Positions 10,301 through 16,071 of a stretch of DNA of 16,619 nucleotides are shown here, one piece after another. The notes below the pieces were generated by a model that did not search any database, was not told where the DNA came from, and was given only the letters and a program-made list of their open reading frames with translations. Position 1 is the stretch's first letter; every line of letters begins with the position of its first letter. Both the position numbers and the translations under genes were made by a program. The DNA is from DATDOO01 sp035293245 (GTDB taxonomy: Bacteria > Pseudomonadota > Gammaproteobacteria > Methylococcales > Methylococcaceae), in contig DATDOO010000354.1 of assembly GCA_035293245.1 (NCBI GenBank), positions 1-16,619 on the forward strand, written 5' to 3'.

Positions 10301-10496
10301 CGGCCACGGGGAAGGCGGAATCGCGCTGGATGTGGCCGCCGCCTTGGCATTGGCCCTCGTCGCCCGCGAGACCGTCGCCGTGGAAAGCCTGGCCCAGCCC
10401 CATCCCTGGGCGTTCGCCCTGTTGGCGCTCGCCGTGGCGTATTGGGCGGTGAGTGCGGCGTTGTGGATGATGGGGCGGCGCGAGGGAAACAATTAA
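7368..10496 (+). CDS. P-type cation-transporting ATPase with C-terminal membrane extension
   Basis: A 1042-residue inner-membrane P2-like ATPase. In order: N-terminal cation-ATPase domain (about 14-80), actuator domain with TGES (180-183), M4 with PEGLP (297-301), phosphorylation motif DKTGTLT (Asp340), nucleotide-binding domain, hinge TGDGVNDAP (640-648), then M5-M10. PEGLP is typical of Ca2+/Na+/K+-type pumps. In M5 the acidic residue is kept (FGEAG, Glu711). In M6 the sequence is WVNLVTAV: Asn736 and Thr739 match SERCA, but the essential site-II Asp is Ala740, so Ca2+ transport should not be assumed. Ordinary relatives have about 900 residues; here about 140 more, with roughly four hydrophobic segments, follow residue 900. 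The ATG at 7368 is chosen because AAGGAG precedes it and it overlaps the regulator's stop; the open frame upstream lies inside the regulator gene. Confidence 0.93.
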   Translation: MKNDATNHASAVLRRTWHSLPAGETLEILGSHQRHGLTEQEAEERLKRFGPNELPKASRRSAWMRFLLQFHNVLIYVLLASASVTALLGDWVDTAVILGVVVINALIGFIQEGKAEAALEAIRAMLSLSALVLRDGRRRTIPAERLVPGDLVLLQSGDKVPADLRLIEVKNLRVQEAVLTGESEPVEKTTETAPLDAVPGDRFCMAYSGTLVTYGQGLGVVIGTAAETEIGRIGALLTRVEAVATPLLRKMEKFGHWLTAAILLLAAATFGFGLLGRGYPLQDMFMAAVGLAVAAIPEGLPAIVTVTLAIGVRRMAGRNAIIRHLPAVETLGSVTVICSDKTGTLTQNEMTAQTVATAGQMFAVGGVGYAPHGGFSAAGRDVSVADHAELTEAARAALLCNDASLRESEDGWRLEGDPTEGALVTLGMKAGFDPAFEHEAFPRIDAIPFESEHRFMATLHRDHAGHAFIYLKGAPEVVLERCRRQRRKGEDHPLDMALWEGYIQQLAASGQRLLAVAIKPLDEALDRLRFADADGGFTLLGLVGLIDPPREEAVGAVARCQHAGIRIKMITGDHGVTAGAIGARLNIGGDVLTGSEIETLNDEELARRVRDVNVFARASPEHKLRLVRALQSNGQVVAMTGDGVNDAPALKRADVGVAMGLKGTEAAKEAADMVLADDNFASIAHAVEEGRTVYDNLKKAIVYILPTSFGEAGAIVVAILLGVTLPITPLQILWVNLVTAVALSLPLAFERPEDGVMNRPPRPPAEPLLTVFAVWRVAFVAVLLVIGLLWMFFWEIERGASHEVARTAAVNTLVMGEIVYLFNSRYLYASSLSWRGLFGNRYALMAVPFLLAIQGLFSYAPFMQQAFGTAAIDLSAWGRIAAFGIALFALVELEKQVLRNHRQSKQSPSTQLRNAIRFAARLSLAGASLAVLWNMWQLAPALYPRLAAPSLETAHALPVFCAFMAVLLAIKTLVECRLGHGEGGIALDVAAALALALVARETVAVESLAQPHPWAFALLALAVAYWAVSAALWMMGRREGNN

Positions 10497-10600
10497 ATGG
10501 AGCCCTGCGACAATCGATCCGCCGGCACCAAGGCCATAGCCGCGCCGCCCCGTCCGACACATCGGACTGACACCCCGATCGTTCCTCGCCCCGCCGCACT

Positions 10601-10615
10601 AAGGCGAAACGCCTT
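10601..10615. terminator. Small hairpin between ATPase and nfeD
   Basis: AAGGCG and CGCCTT form a 6-bp stem with a 3-nt loop, followed on the plus strand by GTCTAAT. A second 6-bp stem lies at 10552-10567. Neither has a real T-run. They occupy the 193-bp gap between the ATPase stop and nfeD, where I found no convincing promoter. Confidence 0.25.
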
Positions 10616-10689
10616 GTCTAATAAGCCGGGCGCCGCGTCCAACCGGCACCGACCCTGTCGAATCTACGCCATAACGTCCGGAGTCTGCC

Positions 10690-12087
10690 TTGAACATCGG
10701 TATCATGCGGGCAACGAAACGGGGATGCTTCTTCATCGCGGCGGTGGGCTTGGTCATGGCGATTGTCCCGGGCAGGACGCTCTTCGCCCAGACCGCGCCG
10801 AGGCCCGTCTACGTCGCGCCCATCCAAGGCGTCATCGACCTTGGGCTCGCGCCGTTCGTCCAGCGGGTGCTCGGGGAGGCGGCGCAGGAGGGCGCGGCGG
10901 CGGTCGTGCTGGACATCAACACCTTCGGCGGACGGGTGGATGCCGCCGTGCTGATCCGCGACGCCTTGCTCGACGCCAAAGTGCCGACCGTGGCCTTCGT
11001 GAACAAGCGGGCCATCTCCGCCGGGGCCCTGATCGGCCTCGCCGCCGAGAAGATCGCCATGGCCGACGGCGGCACCATCGGCGCTGCGACGCCGGTGCAG
11101 ATCGGCCAGCCCGGTTCACCCGCGCAGCCGGTGGAAGAGAAGACGGTTTCCTACGTCCGCAAGGAATTCCGCGCCACGGCCGAGAGCCGCAAGCGTCCGC
11201 CGCTGGTCGCCGAGGCCATGGTGGACGCGGACGTGGAAATCCCCGGCCTGGTGGAAAAAGGCAAGCTCCTGACCCTGACCACCGAGGAAGCCCTCAAGCA
11301 CAAGGTCGCAGATTTCCGCGCCGACACGATCGACGGCGTCCTGGCGCGACTGGGTCTGGCCGGCGCCGAGCTCCGGCACGCCTCGCCCAACTGGGCGGAG
11401 AATCTGGTCCGCTGGCTGACGCATCCGGTGGTCAGTCCCCTGCTCATCAGCCTCGGCATGCTCGGCATCGTCCTGGAACTGCGCACCCCCGGCTTCGGGC
11501 TGCCGGGAATCGTGGGGATTTTGGGGCTGGCGCTGTTTTTCTGGGGCCACTGGCTGGTGCAACTGGCCGGCTGGGAGGAACTGCTCCTGGTCGCCGGCGG
11601 CCTGCTGCTCCTGGCCCTGGAGATTTTCGTCATCCCCGGCTTCGGCATCGCCGGCGTGCTGGGCATCGCCGCCGTCCTGGGCGGGCTCAGCCTGAGCCTG
11701 GTCGGCACCGGAGCCAGCCTGGATTTCATCCTCGCCGCGGCGGGGCGCGTGGCCTTGGCCCTGCTCCTGGCCCTGGCCGTGAGCCTCGTCCTGCTCAAAA
11801 TCCTGCCCCGCCTGCCGTTCGGGCGGCGGCTGATCCTGGAAACGGGGCTACCCGCCGGCGCGGGATACGCCTCGGCCGAGGAAGGCGACCGGCACTGGCT
11901 GGGCAAGACCGGAACGGCGCACTCGCCCCTCAGGCCGGCGGGCATCGCGGAAATCGAAGGCGAGCGGGTGGACGTGGTTTCCGAGGGCGAATTCATCGAG
12001 GCCGGCGCGCCGATCCGGGTGGCCCGGGTCGACGGCGGCCGCATCGTCGTGCGGCCAAGCCGCGCATCGACACAGCAAGGGGGTTGA
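10690..12087 (+). CDS. nfeD: Long-form NfeD membrane protease (ClpP-class)
   Basis: A 465-residue protein of the long NfeD type. A signal peptide (about 1-34, hydrophobic run GCFFIAAVGLVMAIVPG) leads into a periplasmic ClpP-like serine protease domain (about 40-225), with Ser110 in AISAGALIG and Lys151. The 41-residue spacing equals that of the Ser97-Lys138 dyad known for Pyrococcus PH1510. Three to five membrane helices follow (about 246-372), then a C-terminal OB-fold (about 403-458) with GKTGTAHSPLRPAG and EGEFIEAGAPIRV. Partners are SPFH/stomatin-like proteins, and indeed floA begins 1 bp after its stop. I chose TTG at 10690 because GGAG lies 6-7 nt upstream; an in-frame ATG at 10705 has no ribosome binding site but remains possible. 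Role: membrane quality control or lipid-domain organisation, inferred from the family. Confidence 0.92.
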   Translation: MNIGIMRATKRGCFFIAAVGLVMAIVPGRTLFAQTAPRPVYVAPIQGVIDLGLAPFVQRVLGEAAQEGAAAVVLDINTFGGRVDAAVLIRDALLDAKVPTVAFVNKRAISAGALIGLAAEKIAMADGGTIGAATPVQIGQPGSPAQPVEEKTVSYVRKEFRATAESRKRPPLVAEAMVDADVEIPGLVEKGKLLTLTTEEALKHKVADFRADTIDGVLARLGLAGAELRHASPNWAENLVRWLTHPVVSPLLISLGMLGIVLELRTPGFGLPGIVGILGLALFFWGHWLVQLAGWEELLLVAGGLLLLALEIFVIPGFGIAGVLGIAAVLGGLSLSLVGTGASLDFILAAAGRVALALLLALAVSLVLLKILPRLPFGRRLILETGLPAGAGYASAEEGDRHWLGKTGTAHSPLRPAGIAEIEGERVDVVSEGEFIEAGAPIRVARVDGGRIVVRPSRASTQQGG

Positions 12088-12088
12088 T

Positions 12089-13069
12089 ATGACTGGGATA
12101 GAAACCGGATTGACCGGCGGCATCGCACTGCTGGTGCTGCTGGTGGCGGCGCTGGTTTTCCTGCTTTACGTGGTGCCGATCCCCCTGTGGATCGCCGCCT
12201 GGGCCTCGGGCGCCTACGTGGGGCTCATCACCCTCATCGGCATGCGCCTGCGGCGGGTGCCGCCCGGCACGGTGATCACGGCGCGCATCAGCGCCGTGAA
12301 GGCCGGCCTGGACATCCCCTTGAACGACCTGGAAGCCCACTATCTGGCCGGCGGCAACGTGGTGCGCGTGGTCAACGCCATGATCTCGGCGGACAAGGCC
12401 AACATCCCGCTGACCTTCAAGCGCGCCGCCGCCATCGACCTGGCCGGCCGCAACGTCCTGGAAGCGGTGCAGATGTCGGTCATTCCCAAGGTCATCGAGA
12501 CGCCCCGGATCGCCGCCGTGGCCAAGAACGGCATCCAGCTCATCGCCGTCTCCCGGGTCACGGTGCGCACCAACATCGACCGGCTGGTGGGCGGCGCGGG
12601 GGAGGAAACCATCATCGCCCGGGTGGGCGAAGGCATGGTGAGCACCATCGGTTCCGCGGAATCGCACAAGGACGTCCTGGAGAACCCGGACCACATCTCC
12701 AAGCACGTGCTGAGCAAGGGACTGGACGCCGGCACCGCTTACGAAATCCTCTCCATCGACATCGCCGACGTGGACGTGGGCGAGAACATCGGCGCCAAAT
12801 TGCAGATCGACCAGGCCAATGCCGACAAGCAGATCGCCCAGGCGAAAGCCGAAGAACGGCGGGCGATGGCGGTCGCCCTGGAACAGGAGATGCGCGCCCG
12901 GGTCGTGGAGGCGGAAGCGGAGGTGCCGCGCGCCATGGCCGAAGCGTTTCGCCACGGCAACCTGGGGATCATGGATTATTACCGGATGAAGAACGTGCAG
13001 GCCGACACGGCCATGCGCGACGCCATCGCGCAAACCGGTGAGGGACCGGCGCATCCGGAGAGGCGTTGA
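12089..13069 (+). CDS. floA: Flotillin-like SPFH protein FloA
   Basis: A 326-residue UPF0365/FloA-type flotillin-like protein. Residues 9-55 hold two hydrophobic stretches that anchor it in the inner membrane, probably as a re-entrant hairpin. The SPFH (band 7) domain follows (about 55-230), with RRVPPGTVITARI, LEAHYLAGGNV and GEGMVSTIGSA characteristic of this subfamily. Next is an Ala/Glu-rich coiled coil (about 240-290, AKAEERRAMAVALEQEM). These proteins oligomerise into membrane microdomains. It starts 1 bp after nfeD with AAGGGGG upstream, so the pair is surely co-expressed, matching the yqeZ-yqfA order in Bacillus. Length is normal and no key region is missing. Confidence 0.95.
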   Translation: MTGIETGLTGGIALLVLLVAALVFLLYVVPIPLWIAAWASGAYVGLITLIGMRLRRVPPGTVITARISAVKAGLDIPLNDLEAHYLAGGNVVRVVNAMISADKANIPLTFKRAAAIDLAGRNVLEAVQMSVIPKVIETPRIAAVAKNGIQLIAVSRVTVRTNIDRLVGGAGEETIIARVGEGMVSTIGSAESHKDVLENPDHISKHVLSKGLDAGTAYEILSIDIADVDVGENIGAKLQIDQANADKQIAQAKAEERRAMAVALEQEMRARVVEAEAEVPRAMAEAFRHGNLGIMDYYRMKNVQADTAMRDAIAQTGEGPAHPERR

Positions 13070-13123
13070 TGAACCCTGACTTGGCAGGAAACCTGGCCAG
13101 ACCCATGGACAGGCCCCTTTCCT

Positions 13124-13142
13124 CCCCCTTTGCGAAAGGGGG
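13124..13142. repeat. CCCCCTTT/AAAGGGGG palindromic repeat
   Basis: An 8-bp perfect stem (13124-13131, 13135-13142) with loop GCG. This motif resembles dispersed CCCCCTTTGCGAAAGGGGG-type repeats common in proteobacterial intergenic spaces. A weaker relative may be at 62-80. It lies 54 bp after floA and could end or stabilise the nfeD-floA transcript. Confidence 0.5.
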
Positions 13143-13155
13143 AACCGGAGGCGCC

Positions 13156-13188
13156 GGACGGCGGTGGAAGGGCCTTCCACCGCCGTCC
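13156..13188. repeat. 16-bp near-perfect palindrome downstream of floA
   Basis: GGACGGCGGTGGAAGG (13156-13171) and its exact reverse complement (13173-13188) are separated by a single G. In RNA this gives a very stable hairpin just before the Shine-Dalgarno of the next small gene. No T-run follows, so it is not a standard terminator. Confidence 0.7.
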
Positions 13189-13211
13189 ACGTGCTTGAGA
13201 GGAGAACGGAC

Positions 13212-13544
13212 ATGCCCGACGTGAGTCTTGAAGAAATCCTCATCCTGCTGATTTTCATTCTGTGGCCGCTGCTCAATTTGCTGCTGGCCCGACTGCGCGG
13301 AGGCGCGGCAGAGGAGCCGCCTGCCGGCCCGGAAGTCGAAGCAGAGGAATCACCCTGGCCCGCCCCTCACCCGTCGCCGCCGCAGCCACGCGACGAAACC
13401 TCGGCCGCAGTTTCCCTCGTCTCCCCGGGCGCGCCGAGGCGCATGCCGAGGAAAACGCCGCTGGGAAACCTGCGGGACCTGCGGCGGGCCATCGTCGCCA
13501 GTACGGTGCTGGGGCCTTGCCGTGCCGACGATCCGCCGAGCTAA
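13212..13544 (+). CDS. Small single-helix membrane protein, unknown function
   Basis: A 110-residue protein. One N-terminal hydrophobic helix (about 5-27, LEEILILLIFILWPLLNLLL) is followed by a Pro/Glu-rich low-complexity linker (about 30-75) and a basic C-terminus with LRRAIVASTVLGPCRA (about 87-102). That tail resembles the conserved end of small anchored proteins I have seen near membrane-protein genes, but I cannot name the family. The start at 13212 is supported by GAGGAGA about 8 nt upstream; an in-frame open stretch upstream to 13164 lacks a ribosome binding site and runs through the palindrome. As the gene after nfeD-floA, it parallels the third small gene (yqfB) of the Bacillus operon in position only. 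Confidence 0.65.
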   Translation: MPDVSLEEILILLIFILWPLLNLLLARLRGGAAEEPPAGPEVEAEESPWPAPHPSPPQPRDETSAAVSLVSPGAPRRMPRKTPLGNLRDLRRAIVASTVLGPCRADDPPS

Positions 13545-13608
13545 GGATTTCCCGTAGTATGCCCATCCGCCCACTCGCTTTGTTCGCCACCCTTGGAGGC
13601 CACCCGCG

Positions 13609-14199
13609 ATGAAACAGACATGGCAAAAATTCGTGGATTATTTCCTGATCGGCGTCCTGGGCATCCTGCCCGTGGTCATCATCGTGCAGATCGTGGTGTA
13701 CGTGGAACGACTGATGAGGGAATTCCTCCTGAGAGTATACGGCCGCTACGAGAGCCTCATGGTCACCGTGTTGCTGTTTGCCGGCGCGCTGGTTCTACTG
13801 ACCTATTTCGGTTACCTGCTGCGCCAGGAGAAGGCCCACCTGCTCTATTTCCTCGAGGCACTGATCGATCGCGTGCCGCTTTTGGGTTCCATCTACCGCG
13901 TCACGAAAAAGGTATTTGCGATGTTTCGCGGGCGCGGCAAGAGCGCGCTGCGGGAAGTCGTTTACGTGGAGTATCCCAAGGACGGCTTGTGGGTGCCGGC
14001 TTACGTGACCAACCACGTGGGAGAGAACTACGTGCTCTACGTGCCCACCTCGCCCAACCCGACCTCCGGCTTCACGATCATCACCCACGCTTCCAGAGTC
14101 GTGCCGTCCGCCATGGATATCGAACAGGCTTCGAGCTTCGTGATCAGCGTCGGCGTGGACCTCGCGCATCCGGACGAAGCGGCGAAGTTGCCCAGATAG
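13609..14199 (+). CDS. DUF502 family inner-membrane protein
   Basis: A 196-residue protein of the DUF502 family. Two membrane helices (about 12-32 and 50-72) are followed by the diagnostic RVPLLGSIYRVTKKV (about 88-102) and VPTSPNPTSGFTIITHASRV (about 145-164). No biochemical role is established for the family. GGAGG lies 9-10 nt before the ATG. The gap after the preceding small gene is 64 bp with no clear terminator, so it may be transcribed with that gene. It converges with the bestrophin gene on the other strand, with only 71 bp between their stop codons. Confidence 0.92.
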   Translation: MKQTWQKFVDYFLIGVLGILPVVIIVQIVVYVERLMREFLLRVYGRYESLMVTVLLFAGALVLLTYFGYLLRQEKAHLLYFLEALIDRVPLLGSIYRVTKKVFAMFRGRGKSALREVVYVEYPKDGLWVPAYVTNHVGENYVLYVPTSPNPTSGFTIITHASRVVPSAMDIEQASSFVISVGVDLAHPDEAAKLPR

Positions 14200-14253
14200 G
14201 ACCGTGCGGCCCATACACCGGTGCTCGATGCGCCCGCAAACCCGCACCATGAT

Positions 14254-14274
14254 GGCGAACAAGTTCGCCCCTAC
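14254..14274 (-). repeat. GTAG-headed REP-like palindrome
   Basis: GGCGAAC (14254-14260) and GTTCGCC (14263-14269) form a 7-bp stem between two convergent genes. On the minus strand it is preceded by GTAGGG, the GTAG head typical of REP elements. The TAG stop codon of the bestrophin gene is part of this head. The closely similar GTAGGGGCGAA-type repeat is widely dispersed in proteobacteria. Confidence 0.6.
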
Positions 14275-15218
14275 ATCAAGACGCCATCTACCGGTTGGAG
14301 CGGCGGCGGAACCTCGGCTTCGCCCAATTGCTGACGGAGTTCGATCTCGATGGTGCGGCACAGGGCCGACATGGGCGTGTCGTTGGGCTGGTTCTCGAAA
14401 GGGTCGCGCAGTTCCGAGCCGAGTCGTTCGATGGTGACGAACACGAAGGCCAATAACGTTTCCGTCACGATGGCGATGGCGTCGAAACGCTGGTCGGTCT
14501 CGATGAGGCTGAAGGGGATCAGCGTGGCCACCAGCCACACGAAGATATGGGTGTGAAAGCGGAAGCGGTCGGGAAACGCCGTGCGCTTGATGCGTTCGCA
14601 GCCGCCCTGGATTTCGTACGTCCGGTTGAGGGAATCGTTGAGCTGCAGCAAGATCTGCTGCTCCGCCCAATCCTTGCCCATGACCGCCGCGAGGCGTTCT
14701 CCCTGGCGCTGGATCAGTTGCGTGGGCACATTGCGGGCCTGGCGCAGACGAGCGATTTCCTCTTCCCCGAGCCATTGCCCCAGGAATTGCCAATCCTGCT
14801 CCGACAGCCCGCCGCCCGAGCGCAGCGTGATGCGCAGCGCATTGGCATAGGCGATCTGCCGGTAAACCAGTTCCCGTTGCAGTACCGCCGCTTGGGCTTC
14901 GTCGGCGATTGCGGCGATACGCCCGGCCGTGAGCAAGGTGGTCGCCTGGCGCCCGAAGGAGCGGCTTGCGTTGACGAGCTGTCCCCAAAGCCGCCGCGCC
15001 TCCCACCAGCGTTCATAGCACTGGTTGATCTGGAACCCCAGGAAGATGGACATGGCGGTGATCAGCACGCTCAGGGGAAGCAGCGGCAGGGCCGTATGCG
15101 CCAGCCGGGTGTACTCGTAAATGAACTCGGCGCCCAGCGCCAGGGCCAGGAAATAGAGCAAGGCGGGCCAATCGCTGAGCAGGGCTCGCCAAATGACGGT
15201 TCTGTCGCGGACGATCAT
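14271..15218 (-). CDS. Bestrophin-family (UPF0187) anion channel
   Basis: A 315-residue bacterial bestrophin homologue. Bestrophins are pentameric membrane channels; characterised members conduct chloride or bicarbonate, some bacterial ones cations. Visible features: first helix LLYFLALALGAEFIYEY (about 20-36), second helix about 43-60, the family block NQCYERWWEARRLWGQLVN (about 65-83), late helices (about 225-262), and the conserved LGSELRDPFENQPNDTPM (266-283) with the acidic DPF-N-P cluster. The ATG at 15218 is chosen because AAGGAGAG lies 6-7 nt upstream; an open frame extends further 5' but belongs to another gene. The start overlaps the stop of a decayed P-type ATPase as ATGA, so the two once formed an operon. 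The ion carried is unknown. Confidence 0.9.
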   Translation of the reverse strand: MIVRDRTVIWRALLSDWPALLYFLALALGAEFIYEYTRLAHTALPLLPLSVLITAMSIFLGFQINQCYERWWEARRLWGQLVNASRSFGRQATTLLTAGRIAAIADEAQAAVLQRELVYRQIAYANALRITLRSGGGLSEQDWQFLGQWLGEEEIARLRQARNVPTQLIQRQGERLAAVMGKDWAEQQILLQLNDSLNRTYEIQGGCERIKRTAFPDRFRFHTHIFVWLVATLIPFSLIETDQRFDAIAIVTETLLAFVFVTIERLGSELRDPFENQPNDTPMSALCRTIEIELRQQLGEAEVPPPLQPVDGVLM

Positions 15219-15915
15219 CGGCCTCTCCTTAAGTGGGAAAACGCGCGGCGCACCAATTTCTCCACGCCCACCGCGCCGTAAATCACAATACCTCCGGCCA
15301 GCGTCGGCAGCCACTCTTCCCGGCCGACGGCTTCGGAAGGGAACAGCCAGTTCATGGCCAGGGCGTAAATGAAGGCGGTTTGCGTCAGCATCATGGCCGC
15401 GATCCCGGCCCATATCCAGGGATTGGAAAATGGCCCCAGCCGGAACAGAGAGTGGGCCAGGGAACGGCAATTGAGTAAATAGAAGGCCTGGCCGATGCAG
15501 AAGAAATTGACGGCGGTGGTGCGGGCCTTGGCCACGCTGTCCTCATGCGGCAATTCTCACTCGAACAGGCCGACCCACCGGGTGCAGAACGCCAGTTGGC
15601 CAGTCGGGATCGGCTGCTCGGGGCGGCGCGGCCGGCGCCGTATGATCTGGGGTTCCTTGGCCTCAAAAGCCCGGGCCGACCGAGTAGCGCGGTGGTGCTC
15701 ATATTGAGCCACAGAAACTGGCCCGGCAATATGGGCAGCACGATGCCGGCGAGCACCGCGACGAGGACCACCACTCCCCGGCCGATGTGGGGGCGGGTGT
15801 TGAATTCCACCCGGTTATCGCAAACGCCCCTCAGCGGCCGCGGCGATCGAGGCAAGATTCACGTCGGTCAGCCCCACAGCCGCGCCGATGTCGGCCTGGC
15901 GCTTCGTTTCAGCCA
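15215..15915 (-). pseudogene. Decayed 3' end of a second P-type cation ATPase
   Basis: The minus strand encodes fragments that line up, in order, with the end of a P2-type ATPase. These are RQADIGAAVG near 15905, then NLASIAAA and EGR; VCDN followed by PHIGRGVVVLVAVLAGIVLPI (M5); FLWLNMSTTALLG (M6); FEAKEPQIIRRRPRRPEQPI; GLFE-stop-ELP; and AVNFFCIGQAFYLLNCRSL through to the last helices and RRAFSHLRRGR. Damage includes about 17 residues lost between DIGAAVG and NLASIAAA, a frameshift near 15840, another near 15680, and a TGA at 15557-15559 where relatives have Trp. The first 600 or more residues, including DKTGT, are absent. The stop overlaps the bestrophin ATG. It is not the same subfamily as the intact pump at 7368: its M6 differs. 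Confidence 0.85.
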
Positions 15916-15964
15916 GGATGCTGAACTTCGCCTTCCTTGGACAATCCCTGGGGCTGTTGCATAT

Positions 15965-15992
15965 TGCCAAAACACAACTTTTGTGCTTGGCA
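15965..15992. promoter_or_regulatory. Imperfect dyad just upstream of bamA promoter
   Basis: TGCCAA (15965-15970) pairs with TTGGCA (15987-15992) and, inside these, CACAA (15973-15977) with TTGTG (15981-15985), leaving a 3-nt centre. It ends 1 bp before the -35 hexamer. It could be an operator or a barrier structure; nothing in the sequence decides which. Confidence 0.3.
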
Positions 15993-15993
15993 G

Positions 15994-16022
15994 TTGAGAT
16001 ACGCTCGGCGTTTTTCTATACT
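15994..16022 (+). promoter_or_regulatory. Sigma-70 promoter of bamA
   Basis: TTGAGA (15994-15999) and TATACT (16017-16022) are separated by 17 nt and match consensus at 5 and 5 of 6 bases, the best promoter in the window. The predicted start is near 16029, giving a leader of about 43 nt. A 7-bp inverted repeat CTTCCCA/TGGGAAG (16021-16027, 16038-16044) straddles the -10 edge and the start site. Confidence 0.65.
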
Positions 16023-16071
16023 TCCCAGCCCTGCCGGTGGGAAGCCGGTTTTCACGAGCCCGATATTCGAC

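Noticed and set aside
7353..10562. A 1069-codon open frame on the minus strand opposite the cation ATPase.
   Set aside because: It mirrors the ATPase codons in high-GC DNA, is rich in Arg, Gly, His and Gln with no domain, and the plus-strand ATPase has every catalytic motif.
8564..10570. A 668-codon plus-strand frame inside the ATPase gene.
   Set aside because: It is Arg/Gly-rich low-complexity translation of the wrong frame, with no motifs and no ribosome binding site.
13593..14252. A plus-strand frame overlapping the DUF502 gene.
   Set aside because: The DUF502 frame has two clean membrane helices and family signatures; the overlap frame is Arg-rich with none.
15219..15470. An N-terminal extension of the bestrophin frame.
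   Set aside because: It is the wrong frame of the ATPase remnant; AAGGAGAG before the ATG at 15218 and the family N-terminus fix the start.
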